In this document: positions 26,871-34,750 of the stretch, piece by piece
Position numbering within the stretch: the first letter of the stretch is position 1
Layout: the number at the start of each line of letters is the position of its first letter
Notes under the pieces: generated by a model
Databases searched by the model: none
Seen by the model: only the letters and a program-made list of their open reading frames with translations
What the model was told of the DNA's origin: nothing
Program-made: the position numbers and the translations under genes
Origin: JAUUSJ01 sp051880475
GTDB taxonomy: Bacteria > Bacillota > Clostridia > Lachnospirales > Lachnospiraceae
Length of the DNA: 64,000 nt
NCBI GenBank assembly: GCA_051880475.1
Contig: JBJEOA010000004.1
Coordinates: 107,232 to 171,231, forward strand
Direction of reading: 5' to 3'

Positions 26871-28718
26871 TTAATTTTTTTCTCTATCAATCTTTCTTAA
26901 ATATCCGATAATCTCTCGGATAATATCAACCCTGTGAAACGGAGTCATGAAATAAAAACCATCCGCCACATCATATAATTTTTCTACAATATTACAAGAA
27001 ATTTTAATCGCCATCTGAGTTGCTTCCTCTCTTGTCATATCTGGATGATACAAATTTACGATGTCATCTGGAACGATAATTCCTGGCATCTCGTTTTTAA
27101 TGAAAATGGCATTGCGATAGCTAACTAATGGCATAATTCCACATAAAATTTTTGTATGTAACTGAGTTTTTATCTCTCTTATTTTCTCAATATCCTCATC
27201 GGAGTAAATTGGTTGAGTCAAAAAATAGCTTGCTCCCGCATCTATTTTCTTTTGCATTCTCTTTATAATAAACTCAAGCTTTCCGTTATTTTGATTAAGA
27301 GCACCGCCATAAAAAATCGGTTCCTCATAAAAAAGCTCCTCATTCATCTGTTTTATATATTCCATAAACTGAATAGAGTTAAAATCAAATACTTTTTTCG
27401 TAATATCTCTCTGACTTCTGTCAATTGGGTCGCCTGTCACAACTAAAATATTTCTAATCTCATTTAAATACCCACCCAAAACTGCTGAGCGCATACTAAT
27501 TCGATTTCTATCTCGACAGGCAATATGAGGCATCGCTGCTATACCTGTTTCTTGCATTATTTTCACACTGCATAATAGCGAATCAGCTCTAGACCTTGCA
27601 AGTGGAGAATCTGCCACTGTGACAATATCCACATCCTTCGCCTTCATCTGATAGCAACCCTCTATCAATCTTCTGTCATCTGCCGTAAACGGCGGGTCAA
27701 GCTCAACTGCAATCACTTTCTCGCCGGCTATAAGCTTTTCCATAAATGCGGGAAGAATTTGTGCCTTTTTTATCTCTTCTTTCTTTTTAGCCTCTACTTC
27801 TTTCGCATGAGGAGCCATATTAGAAAAATCTTTGGAAATTTCTCTAATATAAGCCGGAGTAGTTCCACAGCATCCACCAATAATATTTACACCAAGCTCG
27901 ACTATCTCCTTCATCTTTCTTCCATAGTAGGCGACACTATCTGAATAAATTACTTTTCCTCGAACCATATGTGGATATCCACAATTTGGCATCGCTGAGA
28001 CAAATTTTTCACTGTAAAACTTCTCTTTTTTCAAAAATTTTTGTAAATGAGTAATTCCCACTCCACAGTTAAATCCATACACATCAATGGAAGTTGCACT
28101 ATCAGCCTCTTGCATTATTCTTTGCACACTAAGTCCCATCTGTGTATATCCCGTTGGATTAAGAGCAAACTGAGCAATAATAAAGCTCTCTTTCCTCTTC
28201 TCCTTAATATAATCAGCCACCTGCTTAACAATAGCAACTTGTGGAAACGTCTCTAGGACAAAGATTTCTGCCCCGCAGTCAAGGAATATATCCACCATAT
28301 CCTTATAAAAGGAAAAAATATCTTCGTCTTCCTCTCCTAACGGAATTGGCCCAATATCCGCCGCAATATATATATCATCCTCTATTTTATTTTCCATATT
28401 TTGAGATTTCATCTCAAAAACGGCTCGTTTCGCTAACTGATACGCCGCCTTAATACTTTCCTCTTGATATCTTCTAGGATCCATAAATAATAAATCCATC
28501 TGCTCTATCATTTTTAAATTAGAGGCAAACGTATTTGTACGAATCAATCTTGCTCCACTCTCAATATATTTTTTATGAATATCCAAAATTGCCTGTGGAT
28601 TTGTTAAATTTGCCTCCTCCACAAGAAAATTTTGCTTTCCATAAAGTGAATCATAATAAGTTCCCATCGCTCCGTCAGCAATTAATATTCTTTCTCTCAA
28701 AAACTGTCTAATATTCAT
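26871..28718 (-). CDS. yitJ: Bifunctional homocysteine S-methyltransferase / methylenetetrahydrofolate reductase
   Basis: This 615-residue fusion has an N-terminal homocysteine methyltransferase domain (about 1-290: ILIADGAMGTYYDSL, VYGFNCGVG, NIIGGCCGTTPAYI with the zinc cysteines) and a C-terminal MetF-type flavin domain (about 320-610: VELDPPFTADD, VVTGDPIDRSQRD, SYFLTQPIY). It matches B. subtilis YitJ in layout. The reductase makes methyl-THF for the adjacent MetH, so both steps of methionine methylation are encoded together. No SAM riboswitch is recognisable in the 145-base upstream gap, unlike B. subtilis yitJ. Confidence 0.92.
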   Translation of the reverse strand: MNIRQFLRERILIADGAMGTYYDSLYGKQNFLVEEANLTNPQAILDIHKKYIESGARLIRTNTFASNLKMIEQMDLLFMDPRRYQEESIKAAYQLAKRAVFEMKSQNMENKIEDDIYIAADIGPIPLGEEDEDIFSFYKDMVDIFLDCGAEIFVLETFPQVAIVKQVADYIKEKRKESFIIAQFALNPTGYTQMGLSVQRIMQEADSATSIDVYGFNCGVGITHLQKFLKKEKFYSEKFVSAMPNCGYPHMVRGKVIYSDSVAYYGRKMKEIVELGVNIIGGCCGTTPAYIREISKDFSNMAPHAKEVEAKKKEEIKKAQILPAFMEKLIAGEKVIAVELDPPFTADDRRLIEGCYQMKAKDVDIVTVADSPLARSRADSLLCSVKIMQETGIAAMPHIACRDRNRISMRSAVLGGYLNEIRNILVVTGDPIDRSQRDITKKVFDFNSIQFMEYIKQMNEELFYEEPIFYGGALNQNNGKLEFIIKRMQKKIDAGASYFLTQPIYSDEDIEKIREIKTQLHTKILCGIMPLVSYRNAIFIKNEMPGIIVPDDIVNLYHPDMTREEATQMAIKISCNIVEKLYDVADGFYFMTPFHRVDIIREIIGYLRKIDREKN

Positions 28719-28753
28719 CCTGTCTCCTCACTTTACATTAAAATGATACTCTT

Positions 28754-28775
28754 AATCATATATACTTATATGATT
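28754..28775. repeat. Inverted repeat upstream of the methyltransferase/MTHFR fusion
   Basis: AATCATATA (28754-28762) pairs with TATATGATT (28767-28775) about 40 bases upstream of the start codon, next to a TATAAT on the minus strand at 28775-28780. It could be an operator at the promoter of the methionine operon; the evidence is only positional. Confidence 0.4.
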
Positions 28776-28807
28776 ATAATACCAATACTCTCTATATGTC
28801 TTACAAG

Positions 28808-28847
28808 AAAAAGCCGCTGCAATAGATATTTTTCTACTTACAGCGGT
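28808..28847 (-). terminator. Rho-independent terminator
   Basis: On the minus strand ACCGCTG and CAGCGGC pair around an imperfect inner stem and are followed by TTTTT. It lies 17 bases past the stop of the 236-residue gene and insulates the methionine operon. Confidence 0.8.
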
Positions 28848-28863
28848 CTTTATTCTCTTTTTT

Positions 28864-29574
28864 TTAAAGAACCGTCATTTTTCCTTCATAATATAATTTT
28901 AATTTACCCTTCATATTAGCAGCCACGGCAATCTTTCTCATACAGCGCATCTGTCCTCTTGCTGTATTACAACCGTACTTCTCAATAATCTCTATACATT
29001 TTGTCATAAATGTATAAAGTGGCTCATCGGTATACTGAAAAGATTCCATAATCTGATTAATACTCTCTTGATTTGTCGCTGTAAAATGAAGTAATGTAAC
29101 TTGAAGAGCGGCCAAGACTGTATAAAGAGAACGCATTTGATTTGCGGCATCTCCTTTTAAAAACATAAACAAATCTGTCATTCTCATCGTATTAACATCT
29201 TCTCTGTACATATCATACTCTTTTAAACGCTCTTCTAAATTAATATCAAGCACAACTGCATGAATCATGGAAGCGATATTCATCTGCTCATAGTCCTCTG
29301 TCGAAACTGGAAAAAGCATCGGTGCTCCCTTATCCATTTGATCACAATAAATCATGTTTCGGATAAGTGCATTTTCAAATAACTCATCAGACAAAGCGTC
29401 ATCTAGCTTAATTTCATATCTCTTCTTATCTGGGTCAAATAAACAAGGCTTCATTATATCTTCTTGATTATCCACATCTAATTTTGTAATTTGAACTGGA
29501 TAAGCTAATCCATTTTCAATCTCTTTATATACTTTTTCTACCTTTTCAGTCAAAGTTTTTCCTAATAGTTCCAT
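28864..29574 (-). CDS. Conserved-looking hypothetical protein, soluble, 236 aa
   Basis: This protein is not recognised. It is acidic and soluble, with no signal peptide or membrane helix. A central part (about 75-190) looks helical, and the C-terminal region has a CNTARGQMRCMRKI segment with paired cysteines and basic residues. It has its own terminator and starts after GGGAG, standing as a single-gene unit between the methionine operon and the small membrane gene at 29924. Confidence 0.7.
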   Translation of the reverse strand: MELLGKTLTEKVEKVYKEIENGLAYPVQITKLDVDNQEDIMKPCLFDPDKKRYEIKLDDALSDELFENALIRNMIYCDQMDKGAPMLFPVSTEDYEQMNIASMIHAVVLDINLEERLKEYDMYREDVNTMRMTDLFMFLKGDAANQMRSLYTVLAALQVTLLHFTATNQESINQIMESFQYTDEPLYTFMTKCIEIIEKYGCNTARGQMRCMRKIAVAANMKGKLKLYYEGKMTVL

Positions 29575-29923
29575 AACTTCCCACTCCCTACCTGTATTCT
29601 TTTATTTTCATGGCATAGAGGTTTCATTTATCTTATAATGATACTTGCAAAAACTACTATCTTCCCTATTTTCTTCGCATTAATATCACTCGCCAAACCG
29701 CCACCACAAAATGATTTTTTTCTATTGTAGCATAATTTTTTTAGAAATGCTATCGCAATTATCATTTTTCTTTTGAAAGCCATTCTCTCACAAAATTATA
29801 ATAAATCAAAATATTTTTTCTTTGTAACTATTAAAATAAATAAAGTTTCTAAAGAAAAGTTTACTTTTTGCATAATTTTCTTTTTTTTTGAAATACTAAG
29901 GAAAAAAGAAAGGATGAAAACTT
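29575..29923. other. AT-rich divergent intergenic region
   Basis: These 349 bases separate two divergent genes. They contain ribosome binding sites at both ends and long A/T tracts. No consensus promoter with a good 17-base spacing, no hairpin and no coding region could be supported. Confidence 0.5.
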
Positions 29924-30130
29924 ATGGGAAATAAATTTTTAAAATGTTTTTCTCTTACAATCGCTATTATTGGAGCTATTAATTGGGGACTTATCGGATT
30001 TTTTGATTTTAACCTTGTCTCTACTTTATTTGGCAGTATGAGTCTATTTTCTAGAATTATTTATGGACTTGTAGGATTATGTGGGCTATATCTGATTACT
30101 TTTTATGCGGAGATGGATGACGGAGAATAA
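29924..30130 (+). CDS. DUF378 family small membrane protein
   Basis: This 68-residue protein has two hydrophobic helices (about 8-30 and 41-60) and the family signature INWGLIGFFDFNLV. AAAGGATG precedes the start. DUF378 proteins are widespread in Firmicutes and of unknown function. It is the last clearly chromosomal gene before the prophage. Confidence 0.85.
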   Translation: MGNKFLKCFSLTIAIIGAINWGLIGFFDFNLVSTLFGSMSLFSRIIYGLVGLCGLYLITFYAEMDDGE

Positions 30131-30168
30131 AATGATATGGATTGCCCCTTTTTTACAAGAAGGCATAG

Positions 30169-30200
30169 AAAAAACCCTGTATTTGTGATAAATACAGGGT
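30169..30200 (-). terminator. Minus-strand terminator at the prophage edge
   Basis: An 11-bp perfect inverted repeat (ACCCTGTATTT, 30174-30184 with 30190-30200) is followed by six T on the minus strand. The nearest minus-strand gene to the right has its own terminator at 30402-30443, so this one may have served a chromosomal gene now displaced beyond the prophage. Confidence 0.7.
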
Positions 30201-30401
30201 AAATTTAATGCGGATGACAGGAATTAGTATGCTTTGCAATAAAAAGACATAAGATGAAAAATACTGTAAAAATCAGTGTTTACCTATTGTAATATGTTAT
30301 TAACATGACATACAAAGACATAAATTTGCCCCCTTTTTGCCCCCCCATGCCCCGAAGAATAAATGAATCGCATCAATATTTACATTGCAATTATAACATA
30401 C
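30201..30401. other. Candidate left prophage junction (attL region)
   Basis: This gene-free stretch lies between the last chromosomal terminator and the first prophage terminator. It holds a short minus-strand open frame (30280-30372, ending GGKFMSLYVMLITYYNR) that has no start region and looks like the 3' stub of a truncated gene, and an unusual C-rich stretch (CCCCCTTTTTGCCCCCCC, 30330-30347) in otherwise AT-rich DNA. The core repeat cannot be shown because the right end of the prophage is outside the window. Confidence 0.35.
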
Positions 30402-30443
30402 AAAAAGAACCCCTGCGCCAGTTCGGCAGCAGAGGTTCTTTTC
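30402..30443 (-). terminator. Bidirectional terminator at left end of the accessory operon
   Basis: AAAAGAACC (30403-30411) pairs with GGTTCTTTT (30434-30442) around an inner CTGC/GCAG stem. T runs occur on both strands. It ends the three-gene minus-strand operon 30522-31977. Confidence 0.8.
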
Positions 30444-30521
30444 ACATCTTTTTTCTTTTCTATCCGTTATTATTATAAAATATTTCTGCTCGTTTTAAAG
30501 AAGAATCGTTCGAGAAATTCT

Positions 30522-30944
30522 CTATTTATTTAATCCATATATAAACGCCTCTTCAAAGCACTTGTCGAATTTTTTTTCTTTGAAATTTACAAAAACTGTA
30601 TAAGCACTCTCTGCAATGGCTCTAAGGTACTCAGATCCATTGTCATGCAAAAACGGCATATCCTTTAAAGTTCTTCTAAAAGTCTGGTTCAGCAAAGAAA
30701 ACAAACTACCTATATTCTTCCCTTGTGAATTCAATTTTAACAAAACCTTGTGATTCCATTTAAGCGATTCGGGAGTATTTGCTGGACTCCTTCTTATTTC
30801 ATATTTATAGTAATACGCACCTAATGCACTCGCAAATCTCCCTAAAACATAGCCTGCCTCACTCATGTTGCTAGGATTTACGGCATTGTTATTTTCCAAT
30901 TCTTCTTCTAGTGAATTTGCCATTGCTAATAATTCGTTCTTCAT
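30522..30944 (-). CDS. Hypothetical accessory phage protein, 140 aa
   Basis: This protein is not recognised. It is soluble, mainly helical, with an acidic first 30 residues and a Tyr-rich segment (GAYYYKYEIRR). It is the last gene of a three-gene operon (12 bases after the preceding gene) sited between the lysis genes and the presumed attachment site, where temperate phages carry lysogenic-conversion genes. AGGAGG precedes its start. Confidence 0.65.
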   Translation of the reverse strand: MKNELLAMANSLEEELENNNAVNPSNMSEAGYVLGRFASALGAYYYKYEIRRSPANTPESLKWNHKVLLKLNSQGKNIGSLFSLLNQTFRRTLKDMPFLHDNGSEYLRAIAESAYTVFVNFKEKKFDKCFEEAFIYGLNK

Positions 30945-30956
30945 GTTCCTTTCCTC

Positions 30957-31274
30957 CTAAATAAACTCAAAATTTCCTGTCCCCTCGCCTACCAAATGTA
31001 AATGTCTGGATTCATAGGCCTCTAAAACTGTGGTCGCTTTCTTTCTAAGCGTCTGCATCGTTTCTCGTTCCATATCATCTGGAACAGAAATACAAACAAT
31101 TTCATTTTCTTCGTAAACTGGGTAAATCATATTGTTATTGTACAGTTTTACCCAAACATTTCCCGTACATAAATCTAAGAAAAAATACGCACGTCTCCCG
31201 TACAGATATCCGTTTTCGCCCATGTATCTCTTATATTCTCCAATTGCCTTCTTAATACCTTTAATTTTTTTCAT
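30957..31274 (-). CDS. Hypothetical accessory phage protein, 105 aa
   Basis: This protein is not recognised. It is a small basic-then-acidic protein with an aromatic-rich stretch (YLYGRRAYFFLDL) followed by a beta-rich segment. There is no membrane helix long enough to be sure of. It is the middle gene of the operon read from the operator at 32018-32182 and starts after AAAGGAG. Confidence 0.62.
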   Translation of the reverse strand: MKKIKGIKKAIGEYKRYMGENGYLYGRRAYFFLDLCTGNVWVKLYNNNMIYPVYEENEIVCISVPDDMERETMQTLRKKATTVLEAYESRHLHLVGEGTGNFEFI

Positions 31275-31293
31275 TTTCCATTCTCCTTTTTAA

Positions 31294-31977
31294 TTATCTA
31301 AATAAGTTATTTGCTCTTAAACTCTTTAATACATCATCTGGGTACTCGCTCAATCTCCAAACGAGTCCTTCGACTTGCTGTATTGTAACATTGTTTCTAA
31401 AAAACATATTTTTATAGATCAGGATGTTTTTATTTTTTCTCATTTCTAATCTAGTTTCTTTAATAACTCCGAAATGAATGTCAATTGTCTTTCCATTATA
31501 AATATAAACAAGATTTCTAAAATCTTTATCGGATAATGCTTTTAATTCCTCAACAACTTCTTCTGCATCTTCGGAAACCATTCTACCATCAACAAAAAAT
31601 CTTATTTTCGTCTCTTCTTCGCTAATCTCTTTTTCTGTAACAACGTAAGAGTTTTCATATTTCTTCATAAGTCTTTTTACTGTGTCAGTTTCTTCTTCGG
31701 AAAGTGTCCAAACTTTGTTGAAAGAGTCCCATCTTCTTGTTTTTGTTTCAGCTTTTAAATCAGAAACAAGTGCTGGGATGTATGGAGTTTTAACTCGTAT
31801 AAAACCGTCGTTGTTTTTTACGATTCTGAAATCTGCTTCTAAATTGACTTTTTTATTTCCAATAGCTTTTTCCTCCTCCCATGCCATCTTCAAACAGAGA
31901 GCGAAAACGTTTCTATTATCCTCTTTTTTTATTCTCCATGCTCTCTTCATAATCTTTGATAAGTTGTATTTCTTCAT
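31294..31977 (-). CDS. Phage/ICE-type protein with HARP-like segment, 227 aa
   Basis: The start is the ATG at 31975-31977 (MKKYNLSKIMKRAWRI), preceded by AGGAG; an upstream extension has no binding site. The first 35 residues (KRAWRIKK...FALCLKMAWEE) resemble a short domain common in clostridial mobile elements. Residues about 50-100 (VKTPYIPALVSDLKAE, RRWDSFNKVWTL) resemble the HARP-type repeat found with nucleic-acid remodelling proteins; this is a pattern match from memory, not a search. The rest is unassigned. It is the first gene of the accessory operon. Confidence 0.6.
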   Translation of the reverse strand: MKKYNLSKIMKRAWRIKKEDNRNVFALCLKMAWEEEKAIGNKKVNLEADFRIVKNNDGFIRVKTPYIPALVSDLKAETKTRRWDSFNKVWTLSEEETDTVKRLMKKYENSYVVTEKEISEEETKIRFFVDGRMVSEDAEEVVEELKALSDKDFRNLVYIYNGKTIDIHFGVIKETRLEMRKNKNILIYKNMFFRNNVTIQQVEGLVWRLSEYPDDVLKSLRANNLFR

Positions 31978-32017
31978 TTTCACTCTCTCCTTTTCTTTGT
32001 TTGTTATGCTATTATTA

Positions 32018-32182
32018 TACAACTATAGTTGTAGTTTGTAAATTGATATTTTATACAAATATTTTATATTTTTATTATATATTTTGTACAACTTTGGGTG
32101 CATAGCCTTAATTTACATCTTGCATACATAAAACGCTTTGAAAATAAATAAATATAATTTCTACTTTACAAACTACAACTAT
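32018..32182. promoter_or_regulatory. Operator-like repeats between divergent accessory operon and XRE gene
   Basis: An 18-bp sequence, ATAGTTGTAGTTTGTAAA (32025-32042), recurs exactly inverted at 32165-32182. The left copy also lies in a 16-bp perfect palindrome TACAACTATAGTTGTA (32018-32033). A partial ACAACT site is at about 32090. The repeats sit upstream of both divergent units, close to the first operon gene, as expected for a regulator that controls both, most likely the XRE protein at 32275. Confidence 0.65.
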
Positions 32183-32274
32183 TAGTGTATTATAACTACA
32201 TTATCTAATTAAATTTTACAATTTAAAATTAATACAGTATTAGTTTATATGTAATTTTAAAAAGGAGGTGCGGC

Positions 32275-32520
32275 ATGAGTAAATTAAAAAGTAAAAGAAT
32301 AGAATCTAAACTTAGTCAATCGCAACTGGCAGAAAAAGCTAATATTAATGTTAGGACTTTGCAGCACTATGAACAGGGAAGCAAGAGTTTTGACAATGCC
32401 AGAATAGACACAATCCTTCGTGTTTGCCTAGCATTGGATTGCAAGATCGAAGACGTAGTTGAAAACGAAGAGTACATTAAATTGTTAAAAAGGTATTTAA
32501 TTTCTCAACGTTTGACATAA
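32275..32520 (+). CDS. XRE-family helix-turn-helix regulator
   Basis: This 81-residue single-domain protein has a helix-turn-helix of Cro/CI type (SQSQLAEKANINVRTLQHYE, near 14-33) and ends soon after the DNA-binding fold. AAAGGAGGTG precedes the start. It faces the accessory operon across the inverted-repeat operator, so autoregulation and control of that operon are likely. It is too small to be a cleavable CI-type repressor with a peptidase domain, and it is distant from where the phage lysogeny switch would usually be. Confidence 0.82.
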   Translation: MSKLKSKRIESKLSQSQLAEKANINVRTLQHYEQGSKSFDNARIDTILRVCLALDCKIEDVVENEEYIKLLKRYLISQRLT

Positions 32521-32591
32521 CTGCAAAAAGAGTCTATAAAAACATAAATTTCCTCCTATTTCTAATGCCTTAAATCAAAAAAGCACGCAAA

Positions 32592-32618
32592 AAGGATGCT
32601 GCAAAATACAGCATCCTT
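32592..32618 (+). terminator. Hairpin after the XRE gene
   Basis: AAGGATGCTG (32592-32601) pairs with CAGCATCCTT (32609-32618), about 70 bases past the XRE stop. There is little T tract on the plus strand, so it is a moderate terminator candidate. Confidence 0.5.
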
Positions 32619-32713
32619 ACATATTATGTTAATGTTTATCTATTTACAGTATATCGTATTCACTTTAAAAAAGCAATAGAATTTAGATAATTTTTAAAAA
32701 AGTTTACAGAAAC

Positions 32714-32749
32714 AAAAAAAGAGCCTAGGCTACAACAACCTAGGCTCTT
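32714..32749 (-). terminator. Strong terminator after the endolysin gene
   Basis: On the minus strand an 11-bp perfect stem (AAGAGCCTAGG with CCTAGGCTCTT) is followed by seven T. It lies about 60 bases past the endolysin stop and closes the late phage operon. Confidence 0.85.
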
Positions 32750-32805
32750 GAAAAGTATTATACAGTTTCAATTTATAATTTTTTCTCGACAATTAAATTA
32801 TATCA

Positions 32806-33732
32806 CTAAATTTGTGCTTTCGCAAGCTCGTTAACCTTGCTTTGCACTTCCTTATAATCATATCCCGCTGCCTCTAACTTCTTCTTCCTCTCTTCTCCAT
32901 TGCCCCACTTTCCATTCAATACCTCTTTTGCAATCTCTGTAATGGATTTTTTCGTCTCTTCTTTGCTTGCTCCTTTTGTAAGTGCATTGTAAAGAGTCTT
33001 GCTAAAATGTCCTGTCTGTGCTAATCCAAATGCTTTTAACGCTGCATTAATCGCTTTGACTGTATTTGTACCGCAATCTCCGTCTGCTCCATCTTTGCCA
33101 CAAGAGAATCCTTTGCTAATTAACAACTTTTGTCTGTCCTTAACAATAGAACCAGCCATCCCTTTAGAGATAACGCAAAAATTATTATAAAGCGGTCTGC
33201 CGTATCCTGCAATCTTATAATAATTTCTAGGATAACTCTTTTTACGCACACATCCGCCATTTTCTACTACTCCATATGCGGAACTTGTGTTTCCTTCGAT
33301 TGTTTCCACAGTTGTAGCTGTAACTTTAGTTACAATGCCAGCGTGGTAGATTCTAACAGAATTTTTAAAGAAAATTTGGTCTCCTCGCATCGGCTCACCA
33401 CTTGCTGGCACCCATCTACCATTGTTTTTAAAGTACATAGCAGAAGTTGGAGTGTACCCAGAAAAACCGCCTAAACTCTTCTTAGCTTTTTCTACGCCTG
33501 CCACAACTGCGTGACAATAGTCTACAAAACCATCACACCACGCACCGCCTTGTAGATTTAGACAGCCATTTCTTTTTAACCATGTCCAAAACCATGTAAT
33601 GTTGTTGCTCCCAGCGTTCCACGTTTTATTTTGCATCTGTGTATCTGTTCCTACAGACTTTTTTTCCAAATATCCTTCCCACTTCTCAGCTTCCTTAATG
33701 ACCTCATCTGCGGTATATTTTCTTTCTGACAT
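32806..33732 (-). CDS. Phage endolysin: CHAP amidase/endopeptidase with PG-binding and Cpl-7-type repeat
   Basis: This 308-residue lysin should cleave peptidoglycan at the end of infection. The N-terminal CHAP-type domain (about 8-175) has the catalytic cysteine in GGAWCDGF (Cys66), histidine in IYHAGIV (His130) and an acidic/amide residue in IEGNTS (146-150). Residues about 190-250 read as a peptidoglycan-binding helical domain (KDRQKLLISKGF, DGDCGTNTVKAI), and the tail (VLNGKWGNGEERKKKLEAAG) is a Cpl-7/CW_7-type wall-binding repeat. No signal peptide, so export depends on the holin at 34788. Confidence 0.88.
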   Translation of the reverse strand: MSERKYTADEVIKEAEKWEGYLEKKSVGTDTQMQNKTWNAGSNNITWFWTWLKRNGCLNLQGGAWCDGFVDYCHAVVAGVEKAKKSLGGFSGYTPTSAMYFKNNGRWVPASGEPMRGDQIFFKNSVRIYHAGIVTKVTATTVETIEGNTSSAYGVVENGGCVRKKSYPRNYYKIAGYGRPLYNNFCVISKGMAGSIVKDRQKLLISKGFSCGKDGADGDCGTNTVKAINAALKAFGLAQTGHFSKTLYNALTKGASKEETKKSITEIAKEVLNGKWGNGEERKKKLEAAGYDYKEVQSKVNELAKAQI

Positions 33733-33759
33733 ATCTTATCCATCCTTTCTACAAACTAA

Positions 33760-33783
33760 AAGAGAGCGATTACTCACTCTCTT
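33760..33783 (-). terminator. Hairpin between the Tad2-like gene and endolysin
   Basis: On the minus strand AAGAGAGTGA pairs with TCGCTCTCTT (one G-U pair) around a GTAA loop, followed by TTT. The arms are nearly the same as those of the hairpin at 55612-55634, so the phage uses a repeated terminator design. Its position just after the Tad2-like stop would lower endolysin transcription from the late promoter. Confidence 0.6.
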
Positions 33784-33796
33784 ATTGCTACCATAC

Positions 33797-34291
33797 TTAT
33801 TCTGCAAACATCCAATCTTCTGCAAGCATATCTGCCTGTGATGCTAACCATCCCATCTGTACACCAGATGTACCGATAAACGCAATAGCTTTGTTGCCGA
33901 TTGCGTTATGTTCACAATTTACAACTGTTTTGTCAGCGGTCACGTAGCTAATATTTGTTGCAAGTTCAATGTACTGATTCTTTCCAGTCCACCCCTTTCT
34001 TGTCATTTTAAACCCTCTTTTAAGGTACTTAATCACTTCTGAAAAGGAAAACGTAGCTTCTCCGCCTAACTGCGGGCAATTCTGCTTATCTGCAATAACC
34101 CAATCGTCGCTCGCTACGTTACTAAGCGTAAATTCCACCATTACCGTATCTCTAATATCTAGCTCCTCTCCGTCCTTTGTATGGATGATTACTGTATCCT
34201 TTGTACCATCCCAGTACCAATATCCGCCCCAAGATGGTAGTTTCACTTTTTCTCCGTCTTTCATTAATTTAAGTGCTTCTCTGAAATTCAT
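33797..34291 (-). CDS. Tad2-like (DUF2829) protein, two-domain; putative anti-Thoeris sponge
   Basis: The C-terminal half of this 164-residue protein (80-164) carries the DUF2829 signature: FSEVIKYLKRGFKMTRKGW, then NQYIEL, and GWLASQADMLAEDW at the end. DUF2829 is the domain of Tad2, a phage protein that sequesters the cyclic ADP-ribose signal of Thoeris defence. The N-terminal half (1-68) looks like a divergent second copy (FREALKLMKDGEKVKLPSW ... DDWVIA), a head-to-tail duplication. Anti-defence activity is inferred from the family only. It is encoded between the holin and the endolysin, a place for accessory genes. Confidence 0.8.
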   Translation of the reverse strand: MNFREALKLMKDGEKVKLPSWGGYWYWDGTKDTVIIHTKDGEELDIRDTVMVEFTLSNVASDDWVIADKQNCPQLGGEATFSFSEVIKYLKRGFKMTRKGWTGKNQYIELATNISYVTADKTVVNCEHNAIGNKAIAFIGTSGVQMGWLASQADMLAEDWMFAE

Positions 34292-34303
34292 ATACTTTTC
34301 CTC

Positions 34304-34573
34304 CTATTCTTCTGCGTGGCAAATATTCGCAATCTTACCATACACATCCTCATATAACTCCTGTTTGTCTCCATTATATGTGTACTCAGCATAGATGCCA
34401 TCACCACTAATTGTAGTGGATGCAAGGCACTTATAGTTCTGAAGAGTTTTACAGCTCCACACCACGAACACATTGCTAAGGTCAATTTCTGTATTTGGTC
34501 TGTTTTTCTTGTACCATTCCACTAGTTTCTTTTTCGCAACACTTTGAAAGTGTGCCATTCCTGTTATAATCAT
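34304..34573 (-). CDS. DUF6275 family phage protein
   Basis: This 89-residue protein has a helical start (AKKKLVEWYKKN) and VFVVWSCKTLQNYKCLAST, then YAEYTYNGDKQELYEDVY, the pattern of small phage proteins classed as DUF6275 and usually found near the holin. Function unknown. It lies 12 bases upstream of the Tad2-like gene and probably shares its transcript. Confidence 0.75.
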   Translation of the reverse strand: MIITGMAHFQSVAKKKLVEWYKKNRPNTEIDLSNVFVVWSCKTLQNYKCLASTTISGDGIYAEYTYNGDKQELYEDVYGKIANICHAEE

Positions 34574-34611
34574 AATGTTTATTCCTTTCTAATTTATATA
34601 TTTTGTTTTAT

Positions 34612-34734
34612 TTACTTTAATTTACAATATTTTTCTTTAAATCTAATTCTCACTTTGCCAAATATTCTATAATATGGTACAGGTAATTCCTCAAACACAT
34701 AATAATTAATTGCATCAGCCACCCAAATACCCAT
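34612..34734 (-). CDS. Small hypothetical phage protein, 40 aa
   Basis: This reads MGIWVADAINYYVFEELP and ends with a basic stretch. The support is a strong GGAGG site 7 bases before the ATG, tight fit between neighbours and no overlap with any other gene. There is no recognised domain. Confidence 0.5.
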   Translation of the reverse strand: MGIWVADAINYYVFEELPVPYYRIFGKVRIRFKEKYCKLK

Positions 34735-34750
34735 TACTTTTCCTCCATTC

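Noticed and set aside
28719..28863. SAM (S-box) riboswitch before the methionine operon
   Set aside because: The gap is too short and lacks the conserved S-box stems; only a terminator of the neighbouring gene and a short inverted repeat are present.
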